Assembly (NCBI RefSeq): GCF_014653695.1
Contig: NZ_BNAR01000003.1
Coordinates: 391,528-455,527, forward strand
Reading direction: 5' to 3'
Length of the DNA stretch: 64,000 nucleotides
Source of the DNA: Lentzea cavernae
GTDB taxonomy: Bacteria > Actinomycetota > Actinomycetes > Mycobacteriales > Pseudonocardiaceae
In this document: positions 42,057-50,258 of the stretch, piece after piece
How the letters are laid out: each line of letters begins with the position of its first letter
How positions within the stretch are numbered: the stretch's first letter is position 1
The notes under the pieces: model-generated
Database searches by the model: none
What the model was told of the DNA's origin: nothing
Seen by the model: only the letters and a program-made list of their open reading frames with translations
Program-made: the position numbers and the translations under genes

Positions 42057-42180
42057 CCTGCGGAGGGGGACGACCCAGGGATTGGCGTCCCCCGCCCGCA
42101 GGTTTCCCGTGTGGTCCGAGACTGCGGGGGCAGCGCGGCACTCGGACCAGACCCGACCTGCCAGGGCGCGGTTGGCAGGT
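42057..42180. other. Cluster of three strong hairpins, possible structured RNA
   Basis: After the MocR terminator lie three further stems: CCTGCGG plus GGGGGACG (42057-42072) with their complements (42086-42102); GGTCCGAG (42113-42120) with CTCGGACC (42141-42148); ACCTGCCA (42156-42163) with TGGCAGGT (42173-42180). All are perfect or nearly so. No open frame fits. The region is either a stack of terminators or a structured non-coding RNA; no known RNA family was recognised on either strand. Confidence 0.5.
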
Positions 42181-42289
42181 CAGGAAGACTGGGTTCCTTG
42201 CGTACAACGGGAAATGTGATGCGGAGTTACTGGCGCGACGGAACGGAACGGTCACAAATCGCGCAGAGGGCAGACTTGTCCTGTCGGAC

Positions 42290-43102
42290 TCAGTCGGGTG
42301 ACGTGGCGGGCAGACCCGGAATGCTGCCGGGCGCAGTGCCGTCGCGACGCTCCTCGACCGACCACGTGGTGGCCGGGAAGAGCGAGTCGTGCGACGTCAG
42401 AACGGCGAGCACGCCTCGCGTGCCGCCGGAGTTGTCGGTGTGGCCGGACGACGCGGAGGCCGTCGCGACCACGGGCGCCTGCTGCGGGGTGGGCAGCGGC
42501 GCCTCCGGGCCGGGAGCGGACCACGTGAGGTCGCTCACCGGCGCGGGTTCGGTCTTCACGGGAGCCGGCACCGGAAGATCGGGCAAAAGGGGCACGGCCT
42601 GCTTCGGCACCACGACGGGCGGTGCGGGCGGCGGCGGTGGCGGCGGTGCGGGCAGTGCGGCCGCGAGCTTCGCGGCGATCTTGGCGGCGCGGACCTGAGC
42701 CTTGGCCGCGACGACCTCGGGCGGTGCCTCGTTCGAGACGGAGCCGGAGCGGGTGTTGCCCTGCGAGCCGCCGGTGAAGTCGAGGACCGGGCCCTCGTCC
42801 TGCGGCTGCTCCTCGGGCTCCTGCACGGGCGGCGTCACGACGGGGGGCATCACGACGGGCGGCGGCACGATCCGGACCGGCGGCTGCTTCTCGAGCACCG
42901 ACGCGGTGAAGGCCTCCGCCCAGCCCGCCGGGTCCTCCCGCAGTTGCGGGGTCTCGGTGGTGACGTCGGCGGTGATCTCGACGGCCGGGGGTTCCTCGGG
43001 GCTGGCGGACGCGGACGTCCCGCTCAGCAACCAGGCGGCGGCGGTCAGCCCGCCGAGCGCAGCGGTCCGCAGCAGCAGTGCACGAACTCCACCACCTGCC
43101 AC
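42290..43102 (-). CDS. Secreted Pro/Ala/Val-rich protein
   Basis: A 270-residue exported protein of unknown function. Residues ~8-33 are a signal peptide ending in ASA (LGGLTAAAWLLSGTSASA). The rest is low in complexity, with Pro/Val/Glu-rich blocks (VRIVPPPVVMPPVV), an eight-proline-containing stretch and little predicted fold. It may be a cell-wall spacer. GTG start chosen; the gene stands alone after the structured region. Confidence 0.68.
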   Translation of the reverse strand: MAGGGVRALLLRTAALGGLTAAAWLLSGTSASASPEEPPAVEITADVTTETPQLREDPAGWAEAFTASVLEKQPPVRIVPPPVVMPPVVTPPVQEPEEQPQDEGPVLDFTGGSQGNTRSGSVSNEAPPEVVAAKAQVRAAKIAAKLAAALPAPPPPPPPAPPVVVPKQAVPLLPDLPVPAPVKTEPAPVSDLTWSAPGPEAPLPTPQQAPVVATASASSGHTDNSGGTRGVLAVLTSHDSLFPATTWSVEERRDGTAPGSIPGLPATSPD

Positions 43103-43345
43103 AGGATCACCACCCGTCCACCGTTTCGGGTCACCCTCAACGCACGAAGCGCCGTCGGAGGTCGACGTAGAGCTATGTCTAGCACCGGTGAATGACTTTG
43201 CGAACGAACTCGGCGTTAAACACCCGGAAGGGCGGTCTCGTGCGGCTGTCCGTGTCCAGCCGACCAGGCACCGACACCCTCAGTGTCGTCATCGGATCGA
43301 GTGACTTTGCGCGTCGGTCCCCTGTGGACCGTGTCGCGGCGCGGG

Positions 43346-44197
43346 ATGGTGTCCGATGTGGACGCGCCAAAGCAGGTCAACAGCCTCTCTGAGCTGGTCG
43401 ATCACGCCTCCCAGGCACTCGGCCCCGTGGTCGTGCACGATCGCGCGGGTCCGAACGAGTGCTTGCTCCGTTCGGGGGAACTGATCGTCCTGCCGCCGGA
43501 CGCACCCACTGTGCGCAAGCGCTTGCGCGGCATCTACTCGCACGAGGAGATCGCTTCCGGCGCCATCCGCATGTACTTGAAAGCGTCCGAACGAACGCGC
43601 GTGGCGGAGGTGGCCGCCGACGTGGGGGCCACTCCGAACCACGTCCACCTCGCCTGCCCGATCATGATCGGCACCTCCAGACCGGTGGTCGGCGAACGCC
43701 TTCCGGAGTTGCTCGGCGAGGGCACGGTCGCGTTGCTCGACACCCCTCTCGACGCTCCGCACGGCACATTGGTCGCCGGCGTCCTGCGCCACCACGGCGC
43801 CTCGGTCCGCCCGTTCCCCGTCCTGTGCGACTCGGGCTTCGGCGACGACCTGACCCTCGCCGCGGCCCTGCGCGCCACCCGCGACCTGCCGGTGGTCCTG
43901 GTCGCCTCCGGCACCTACTCGTTCGACGACCTCTGCCCGCCGGTCCTCGCCTCCTGCGGCGGCAACGTCGTGGCCGCGGCGGGCAACGGCGGTTCGGACC
44001 GTCCGTGGTGGCCGGCGGCCCTGCCCGCGGTGACGGCCGTGGGCGCCACGGCCGACTTCTCCGGGCGCGGACCCTGGGTGGACGTGGTCGCGTCCGGCGT
44101 CGACGTGCCGGCCGCGGTCGGCTCCTCGCAGTTGCTCTGCACCGGCACCTCCTTCGCCGCGGCCCTGCACGCCGCCACCCTGGTGCCGGTGCCGTAG
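43346..44197 (+). CDS. Compact, C-terminally truncated subtilisin-like (S8) peptidase
   Basis: A 283-residue S8 family protein. Triad candidates are D132 (VALLDTPLD), H139 (PHGTLVAGVL) and S269 (GTSFAAA), with oxyanion N214 (AAAGNGG). Only 7 residues separate D from H, against about 30 in normal subtilisins, and the protein stops 10 residues after the serine motif, where others go on for 30 or more. It has no signal peptide. It runs tail-to-tail into the CHAT gene with a 283-bp overlap. The frame is open back to a GTG at 43283. It may be a working intracellular protease or a decaying one. Confidence 0.75.
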   Translation: MVSDVDAPKQVNSLSELVDHASQALGPVVVHDRAGPNECLLRSGELIVLPPDAPTVRKRLRGIYSHEEIASGAIRMYLKASERTRVAEVAADVGATPNHVHLACPIMIGTSRPVVGERLPELLGEGTVALLDTPLDAPHGTLVAGVLRHHGASVRPFPVLCDSGFGDDLTLAAALRATRDLPVVLVASGTYSFDDLCPPVLASCGGNVVAAAGNGGSDRPWWPAALPAVTAVGATADFSGRGPWVDVVASGVDVPAAVGSSQLLCTGTSFAAALHAATLVPVP

Positions 44198-46164
44198 CAG
44201 CTGAAGCCCAGGTGGGCGACGGCCTGCGCGGCCTCGACCGGGTGGCCGATCCTGCGGTGGACCTCGGCCATGGCCTCACCGACCCGCGCGTCCGGCACCG
44301 GCAGCACGCTGGCGATCACGGCCCTGGTGCCCGCGTCGAGGAAGGCGCGGGCGAGCCCGGACTCGCAGGCCGACAGGACCACGACCTCGGGCGGGTTCCC
44401 GATCCTGGCGATGTCGTAGCCGTAGAGCGGGCCGTCCCGCAGGTCGAGGTGGGAGAACAGCGGGTTGCCGGGGTGGACGTGCCCGTGCGCCGCGATGTGC
44501 GCGACCTTCGCGCCTTCCAGGCCTCGCAGCACCGATTCCACAGTGGACGCCGTGATGGTCCCGCCGTGCTCCTGCTGGAGCGCGGGCACCTCGTCGTTCT
44601 CCAGGTTCGGGCCGGTGACCCACAACCGATGTCCTTCGCGGCTGTCCGGCCGCCAGTACCGCAGCGACGGTACGACGTGGACTCGCCGGCCGAGCGCCGC
44701 CCACGGCATCTCGTGCAGCACGCCGTCCGGGACTACGACGACCTCTTCGGCGTCCGGCAGCAGGTCCGTGGTGACGGTCCGGCCCGCCTGCAGCGCGAGC
44801 TTGGCGGTGCGGACGAGCTCGGCCGGTTCGGGAACCACTCGCATCCGGGCGCGGCCATCGATCAGCGTGACCGCCCTCATCTGTCCTTCATGGACGATGA
44901 AGCTGACCACGGGCAGGTCCGCCGGAGTCACTGCACCCGGTCTCGCCCGTGACGTGGAGGCCAGGGTCAGCCTCCGCACGTCCCGTTCCAGCGCCTCGAC
45001 CGGGAGCCCGAACGCTCGCGCGCGGCGCAGGTTCGTGAGCGCTCGCGCGAGTTCGGGATCGTCAGGAGGCAGGGCGACGGAGGCGCGGTGGTGTTCTGAC
45101 CACCGCAGCACCTCGCGAGCCGTTCGGGCCAGGCCGAGCGCGTGCCCGGTCAGTTCGCGGCGAGGCCAATCGCCGTGGTGCTCGTCGAGCACCTTGAGCC
45201 CCGCTCGGCACGCCGCCAGCGCGCCCCGCCGGTCCGACCGGCGCGCCTGGGCGAGCCAGCCGAGCGCCCGCGTCTGGGCGGGCCCGCGAAACCGGTGCGC
45301 GGCAACGGCGTCGAGCTTCCCGGCGGCCAGCATGAACTCGACGTCCGTGCCGCCCAGCCGTCGAGCGGGGCCGGGATCGCCGTCGCGCAGGGCACACCGC
45401 GCACTCAGCACCGCCAGCTCGGGCACGTGCCGGTTGCAGCGCCGCAGCAACTCCACCGCGGGTGCGAGGACCTGTCTTGCCTCGGTGGTGAGCCCGGCCG
45501 CGAGCAGGGCCTCGGCGCGGTCGACGAGCGCCTCCGGCCGGCTCGTGGAGTCGAGACCGGCCTTCGCGGCCTCCTCGTACCTGCGGAGCGCGAGCGGCAG
45601 GTCCCCGGCGAGCATCGCCACGAACCCCCTGTTGTGCAGGCACATCGCCGCACGTCCCGGTTCGCCGATGGCGGTGAGCAGGCTGTGCGCGGAAGCGAAG
45701 TCGGCGTCGGCGGCGAGGAGTTTGGTGGCGGTGCAGCGGGCGATCCCGCGCCCGATCAGCGCGTTGGCCAGCCAGCGCTGGTCGCCGTACCGGCGCAGTT
45801 CCCTGACGACGGCGGTGAGCTCCGCGATGGCCAGCCGCGGCTCGGCCGACTGGCAGAGGTGCAGCCCGCGCAGGCACCGCGCCCTCGCCAGCTCCCGGCC
45901 GCGCAGGTGCGGTGTCGCCTCGTCGAGGTGCCGCAGGCTCTGCCGGCGGCGACCCCGGTCCAGGTCGATCCACGCGAGCATGAGGTGGAACCGCGCCTCG
46001 CCGGTCAGCCGCAGCCCGCGCCGGGCGAACCGGGCGGCGACGTCGAGGTGACCGAGCTCGACGTGGGCGACGCTGAGGTCGTGCAGTGCGTCGGCGCGCT
46101 GGGGTCTCGTGCCGCGGACCTCGGTAGTCGCGATCGTGGTCCGCGGATCGGCGCTGGCGCTCAC
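43915..46164 (-). CDS. CHAT-domain protease with TPR-like repeats
   Basis: A 749-residue protein. The first ~400 residues are TPR-like helical repeats (ADALHDLSVAHVELGHLDVAARFARRGLRL), and the C-terminal part is a caspase-like CHAT domain with H560 (AAHGHV) and C600 (SACESG). The CHAT domain ends at FSCYGTGT near 44190; the last ~90 residues are low complexity and lie antisense to the S8 gene, so the natural stop seems lost. The GTG start overlaps the upstream stop (46161-46164). It is the third gene of a sigma factor operon. Probable role: regulated peptidase in signalling or cell-death-type response, inferred. Confidence 0.85.
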   Translation of the reverse strand: MSASADPRTTIATTEVRGTRPQRADALHDLSVAHVELGHLDVAARFARRGLRLTGEARFHLMLAWIDLDRGRRRQSLRHLDEATPHLRGRELARARCLRGLHLCQSAEPRLAIAELTAVVRELRRYGDQRWLANALIGRGIARCTATKLLAADADFASAHSLLTAIGEPGRAAMCLHNRGFVAMLAGDLPLALRRYEEAAKAGLDSTSRPEALVDRAEALLAAGLTTEARQVLAPAVELLRRCNRHVPELAVLSARCALRDGDPGPARRLGGTDVEFMLAAGKLDAVAAHRFRGPAQTRALGWLAQARRSDRRGALAACRAGLKVLDEHHGDWPRRELTGHALGLARTAREVLRWSEHHRASVALPPDDPELARALTNLRRARAFGLPVEALERDVRRLTLASTSRARPGAVTPADLPVVSFIVHEGQMRAVTLIDGRARMRVVPEPAELVRTAKLALQAGRTVTTDLLPDAEEVVVVPDGVLHEMPWAALGRRVHVVPSLRYWRPDSREGHRLWVTGPNLENDEVPALQQEHGGTITASTVESVLRGLEGAKVAHIAAHGHVHPGNPLFSHLDLRDGPLYGYDIARIGNPPEVVVLSACESGLARAFLDAGTRAVIASVLPVPDARVGEAMAEVHRRIGHPVEAAQAVAHLGFSCYGTGTRVAACRAAAKEVPVQSNCEEPTAAGTSTPDATTSTQGPRPEKSAVAPTAVTAGRAAGHHGRSEPPLPAAATTLPPQEARTGGQRSSNE

Positions 46165-46520
46165 GCCACGAACCAGCCCGTCGTGAGGCCCAGCTCGGGC
46201 ACGGTCACGCACACCGGCCCCGGCCGGACGCCCGTGCGGAACCAGCCCTCGGCGTCGGGCCGCAGGACCAGGACGGCCGTCGGCGAGCAGACCTCGACGG
46301 AGGCGGCGCTGTCGTCCAGCACGCCGGTCAGGCGGCCGGGATCGAGCTGGAGGTGCAGGCGACCGGCGCCGACGTGGAACGCGAGCTGCCGGGACGGGCC
46401 GCGGACCGGTTCGTCCACAGGGGTCATCGGCTCGAGGCCGGTGGGGTTCGGGACGAGGGCGGGCGGTGGGACGTCCGAGCCGAACAGACCGGCGATCTCG
46501 TCGAGCAGCGAGTCCCTCAT
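46161..46520 (-). CDS. Small protein between sigma factor and CHAT genes
   Basis: A 119-residue protein. The N-terminus RDSLLDEIAGLFGSDVPPP is followed by a beta-rich region (RQLAFHVGAGRLHLQLDPGRLTGVL) that could form a small beta-sandwich. It overlaps the sigma factor gene and the CHAT gene by 4 bases each. Not recognised; linkage suggests it is a partner or carrier in the sigma-CHAT pathway. Confidence 0.75.
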   Translation of the reverse strand: MRDSLLDEIAGLFGSDVPPPALVPNPTGLEPMTPVDEPVRGPSRQLAFHVGAGRLHLQLDPGRLTGVLDDSAASVEVCSPTAVLVLRPDAEGWFRTGVRPGPVCVTVPELGLTTGWFVA

Positions 46521-47047
46521 CGCAGGCCCTCCAGCTTCCGCCGCAGGTCGGAGAGGCACCGGGTGCGTGTGGAACCAACGCTCCCCACCTTTATCCCCAG
46601 GGCGTCCGCAACCTGTGCATAACTCAGTTCGGGGCTGTGGGCGGCGATCCGCAGCAGGCGCTGGCACCGCTCGTTCAAGGTCATGAGCGCGGACCACAGA
46701 CGGCGCTGCCGTTCGTTGGTGATCACGACCTCGTCGGGTGCCGGCGAGGCCGACGCGGGCTCCCACAGGTCGTAGGAGACCTCCCGGCCCCTGGTGCGCA
46801 GGACCGCGATCGACTGGCGCGTGGCGGTACGGACCAGCCACGCCGCCAGGTGCTCGGGCTCGCGCAGGCGTTTCAAGTGTTCTGCCAGGCAGAGCCACGT
46901 GCACTGGTAGACGTCGGCGGAGTCCGCCTGGCTCAGGCGGAACGATCTGGGCACCGACCAGACCAGGCGGGAGTACCGCTCGACCAAGGCGTCCCAGCCG
47001 CAGAGGCCGGAACGCCACCCCACGAGAACCTCAGTGTTCGAGTCCAT
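46517..47047 (-). CDS. ECF-type RNA polymerase sigma factor
   Basis: A 176-residue sigma factor with region 2 (LVERYSRLVWSVPRSFRLSQADSADVYQCTWLCLAEHL) and region 4 (LNERCQRLLRIAAHSPELSYAQVADALGIKVGSVGSTRTRCL). It heads the operon with the small protein and the CHAT protease. No anti-sigma factor is encoded next to it. The ATG at 47047 was taken; 47083 is also in frame but lacks support. Confidence 0.9.
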   Translation of the reverse strand: MDSNTEVLVGWRSGLCGWDALVERYSRLVWSVPRSFRLSQADSADVYQCTWLCLAEHLKRLREPEHLAAWLVRTATRQSIAVLRTRGREVSYDLWEPASASPAPDEVVITNERQRRLWSALMTLNERCQRLLRIAAHSPELSYAQVADALGIKVGSVGSTRTRCLSDLRRKLEGLR

Positions 47048-47102
47048 GCCATTTGGAGTCGAACTCCGGACTTGAGGCTCCACCCCTCACCCGAAAGAGG
47101 GT

Positions 47103-47144
47103 TTGTCCACAGTTGTGGAGGAACTCATCCACACCTGTGGACAA
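47103..47144. promoter_or_regulatory. Palindromic pair of DnaA-box-like sequences
   Basis: TTGTCCACA at 47103-47111 and its complement TGTGGACAA at 47136-47144, with TGTGGA (47114-47119) and TCCACA (47128-47133) between. The whole forms a 17-base-arm inverted repeat with one 2-base mismatch. TTGTCCACA matches the DnaA box of high-GC actinobacteria exactly. It lies between the aminotransferase stop and the sigma factor start. Confidence 0.65.
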
Positions 47145-48308
47145 CTAGAGCTTGTGGAGCCGCTCCACGGCTTCATCGATCACCGAGTCCTGCTTGCAGA
47201 ACGCGAAGCGGATCAGGTGCTTCCACTGGTCGGGCGTGTCCGTGAACACCTGCACCGGCACGGCCGCGACGCCGATCTTGGCGGGCAGGTCCCGGCACAG
47301 CGCCAGACCGTCCGTGTAGCCCAGAGGACGGACATCGGCGCAGATGAAGTACGTGCCCTCCGACGAGCGCACCTCGAAACCGGCCGCACGCAGCCCCTCG
47401 GCCAGACGCGCGCGCTTCGACGCGAGGGAGTCGCGCAGTCCCGTGACCCAGTCCAGCTCGGCGGTCAGGGCGTGGGCGACGGCGGGCTGGAACGGCGCAC
47501 CGCCGACGAAGGTCATGAACTGCTTGGCCGCGCGCACGGCCGAGACCAGCTCGGCGGGGCCGCACACCCAGCCGATCTTCCAGCCGGTGCAGTTGAACGT
47601 CTTGCCGGCGCCGGAGATCGACAACGTCCGTGACGCCATCCCCGGCAGCGAGGCCAGCGGGATGTGGACGAGCCCGTCGAACACCAGGTGCTCGTAGACC
47701 TCGTCGGTGATCGCGAGCAGGTCGTGCTCGACGCACAGGGAGGCGATCGCTTGGAGTTCCTCCAAGCGGAACACCGTGCCGGTGGGGTTGTGCGGCGAGT
47801 TGACCAGGATCGCCCTCGTCCGGGGCGTGACGGCCGCGCGCAGGGTGTCCACGTCCAGCGCCAGCCGCCCGGACGCGTCCTCGCGCAGGCCGACGGTCAC
47901 CCTGCTCGCCCCGGCCATCGCCACGGAGGCCGCATACGAGTCGTAGTACGGCTCGATGAGGATCACCTCGTCACCGGCCTCGACCAGGGCGAGCAGCGAG
48001 GCCGCGATCGCCTCGGTCGCACCGACCGTCACCAGGACCTCGGTGTCGGGGTCGAACGACGTCCCGTACCGCGACCGGTGGGCGGCGACGGCGCGGCGCA
48101 GCACCGGCATGCCCGGACCGGGCGGGTACTGGTTCACCCCCGAGCCGATGGCCGACTGGGCCGCCGCGAGCATCGACTCCGGACCGTCGGTGTCGGGGAA
48201 GCCCTGACCGAGGTTGACGGCGTCGTGCTGCACGGCCAGCCCTGTCATCTCCGCGAAGATGGTCGAAGTGAACGGCTGCAACCGGGGAACTAGCGCTGGT
48301 ACCCGCAC
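47145..48308 (-). CDS. Class I/II PLP-dependent aminotransferase
   Basis: A 387-residue fold-type I aminotransferase. The PLP lysine is K236 in SGAGKTFNCTGWKIGW, with NSPHNPTG, ITDEVYEHLVFDG and the C-terminal IRFAF region. It resembles the DapC/kynurenine aminotransferase group that many actinobacteria annotate as N-succinyldiaminopimelate aminotransferase. Substrate not settled by sequence. The GTG start is 158 bases from the divergent DUF445 gene. Confidence 0.9.
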   Translation of the reverse strand: MRVPALVPRLQPFTSTIFAEMTGLAVQHDAVNLGQGFPDTDGPESMLAAAQSAIGSGVNQYPPGPGMPVLRRAVAAHRSRYGTSFDPDTEVLVTVGATEAIAASLLALVEAGDEVILIEPYYDSYAASVAMAGASRVTVGLREDASGRLALDVDTLRAAVTPRTRAILVNSPHNPTGTVFRLEELQAIASLCVEHDLLAITDEVYEHLVFDGLVHIPLASLPGMASRTLSISGAGKTFNCTGWKIGWVCGPAELVSAVRAAKQFMTFVGGAPFQPAVAHALTAELDWVTGLRDSLASKRARLAEGLRAAGFEVRSSEGTYFICADVRPLGYTDGLALCRDLPAKIGVAAVPVQVFTDTPDQWKHLIRFAFCKQDSVIDEAVERLHKL

Positions 48309-48466
48309 AACGCAGGATCTTCACCCGGATCGCGTGCCGAGGGAAGTCCGGCTCCCCCGGATGTGAGAAATCGCCGAGACGATTCCGCGGTCCGGGAACG
48401 CCTTCCGGTCGGAAGCCGGGGCGACAAGATCGGCGAGCAGTGCGGGAGTTGACGGACAATGGACCC

Positions 48467-49714
48467 GTGGAGCAACTGACCGCCGCTGACCAGCAGAAGC
48501 GCACCGACCTGCGCAAGATGAAGCTCGTCGCGACGAGCTTCCTGATAGGCGCCACGGTCATCTTCTTCGGAACCCACGCCTTCGAGGGCGCCTGGGTCGG
48601 CTACGTGCGGGCCGCTGCCGAGGCAGGCATGGTCGGCGCGCTGGCCGACTGGTTCGCCGTCACGGCGCTCTTCCGCAGGCCGCTGGGCCTGCCCATCCCG
48701 CACACCGCGATCATCCCCGAGCGCAAGAACATGTTCGGGCAGACGCTCGGCGACTTCGTCGGCGTCAACTTCCTCAGCCCCGAGGTCGTGCAGGACAAGC
48801 TGCGCAGGGCGGGCATCGCGGAACGCGCCGGTGCCTGGGTCAAGCAGCCGGAGAACGCCGAGCGGATCACCAACGAGCTCGCGAACGTCCTCAAGGGCGC
48901 GATCACGGTCCTCAAGGACGAGGAGGTCCAGGCCGTCGTCGAGCAGGTGATCGTCAAGCGGGTGACGGAGAAGCCCTGGGGGCCGCCGCTGGGCAAGCTG
49001 CTCGGCCAGGTGCTGACGGACGGGGCGCACCACAAGCTCGTCGACCTCATGTGCGACCGCGCCTACGAGTGGGTGCGCGACAACTCCGACAAGGTCAGCC
49101 TCATCGTGACCGACCGCGCGCCCACGTGGTCGCCCAAGTTCGTCGACGCGCTGCTCGGCGACAAGGTCTACACCGAGCTGGTCAACTTCGCGTGGGCGGT
49201 GAAGACCGACGTCGACCACCCGATGCGGCTCGCGGTGGACCAGTTCATGATCGAGTTCGCCACCGACATGCAGAGCGACCCGGCCACCATGCAGAAGGCC
49301 GAGCAGGTCAAGCAGCAGGTAATCAACCACCCGGACGTGCAGAAGGTCATCAGCAGCGCGTGGGGCACGGCCAAGAAGATGCTCATCGACGCCGCCGAGG
49401 ACCCGTCCAGCGAGCTGCGCAAGCGCGTCACGCAGGGCCTGATCACGCTCGGCACCAACCTCACCGACGACCTGGAACTGCGCGCCAAGGTCGACGGCTG
49501 GCTGGAGCAGGCCGCCGGGTACGTCGTGAACAACTACCGCGCGGAGATCACCACGCTGATCACGGACACGGTCGAGCGCTGGGACGCCGAGGAGACCTCG
49601 CGCAAGATCGAACTGCAGGTCGGCAGGGACCTGCAGTTCATCCGGATCAACGGCACCGTGGTCGGCGCGCTCGCCGGCCTGGTGATCTACACCGTGGCCA
49701 ACGTGCTGTTCTGA
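48467..49714 (+). CDS. DUF445 membrane protein
   Basis: A 415-residue DUF445 protein (YheB-like). Membrane helices lie near the N-terminus (SFLIGATVIFFG) and at the very C-terminus (GTVVGALAGLVIYTVANVLF), with a long helical body. The AGMVGALADWFAVTALFRRPLGLPIPHTAIIP segment is the family signature. Function unknown. GTG at 48467 (VEQLTAADQQ) was chosen; GTG at 48440 is also in frame. Overlaps the convergent CGNR gene by 28 bases. Confidence 0.88.
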   Translation: MEQLTAADQQKRTDLRKMKLVATSFLIGATVIFFGTHAFEGAWVGYVRAAAEAGMVGALADWFAVTALFRRPLGLPIPHTAIIPERKNMFGQTLGDFVGVNFLSPEVVQDKLRRAGIAERAGAWVKQPENAERITNELANVLKGAITVLKDEEVQAVVEQVIVKRVTEKPWGPPLGKLLGQVLTDGAHHKLVDLMCDRAYEWVRDNSDKVSLIVTDRAPTWSPKFVDALLGDKVYTELVNFAWAVKTDVDHPMRLAVDQFMIEFATDMQSDPATMQKAEQVKQQVINHPDVQKVISSAWGTAKKMLIDAAEDPSSELRKRVTQGLITLGTNLTDDLELRAKVDGWLEQAAGYVVNNYRAEITTLITDTVERWDAEETSRKIELQVGRDLQFIRINGTVVGALAGLVIYTVANVLF

Positions 49715-50172
49715 GCTCTCGTTCGTTTTCGGAACGTGCGGGCCTTCTCGCGGTTGCCGCACACCTGCATCGAGCACCAGGTGCGCGAGCGGTTGCGCGA
49801 ACGGTCGAAGAACGCCCGTTGGCAGTCGTCGGCGGGACAGATCTTGAAGCGTTCCCACGAGCCCAGCACGGCGAGGCGGGCCGACGCGGCGAGCACCGCG
49901 CCGAGCGCGTCCGAACTCGACAGCACCGGGACGCCGTCGGTCAGCTCGATGTGCACGACGCCCGCCGCCGTCTGAGGCCCTGACGACCCCTCGATGGACG
50001 ACCGCAGTGCCGCACGAGCCGCGCGCGCCTGCGTGATTTCACTGCTCCGCCCGAGGCCGCGCTCGGTCACCCATGCGCGCCAGGAGGCTTCACTGTCCAG
50101 TACGTGTCGAGTGTTCAGGAAGTCGAGCAGCAGCTCGACGTCGTGATCCCAGCCGACAGTCAGACCAGTCAC
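49687..50172 (-). CDS. CGNR zinc-finger regulator
   Basis: A 161-residue protein. The C-terminal CGNR domain reads CPADDCQRAFFDRSRNRSRTWC..VCGNREKARTFRKR, with four cysteines for zinc and the CGNR motif. The first ~100 residues are the ABATE-type stress-related domain (LLLDFLNTRHVLD). Likely a transcription regulator. The GTG at 50172 was chosen because residues upstream lie in the divergent promoter. Confidence 0.9.
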   Translation of the reverse strand: MTGLTVGWDHDVELLLDFLNTRHVLDSEASWRAWVTERGLGRSSEITQARAARAALRSSIEGSSGPQTAAGVVHIELTDGVPVLSSSDALGAVLAASARLAVLGSWERFKICPADDCQRAFFDRSRNRSRTWCSMQVCGNREKARTFRKRTRAQNSTLATV

Positions 50173-50223
50173 CCCACCACTGTAGGCGTCGCGGCGGGCA
50201 GCCGTCAGGCCGTCCGAGGAATG

Positions 50224-50249
50224 CACCGGGTGTATACACCGGGTGTATA
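50224..50249. promoter_or_regulatory. PadR operator: tandem 13-bp repeats
   Basis: CACCGGGTGTATA occurs twice in direct tandem (50224-50236, 50237-50249), and a 12-bp palindrome GGTGTATACACC (50229-50240) spans the junction. It ends 9 bases before the PadR start and would overlap a promoter -10 region. Autorepression by PadR is inferred. Confidence 0.75.
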
Positions 50250-50258
50250 GTGCTCCGC

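Noticed and set aside
42057-42180. c-di-AMP or other known riboswitch
   Set aside because: The hairpins do not show the conserved bases of these classes, and the region follows genes rather than preceding a start codon closely.
47103-47144. Chromosomal origin (oriC)
   Set aside because: Only two full DnaA boxes, and none of dnaA, dnaN, gyrB or parAB is near.
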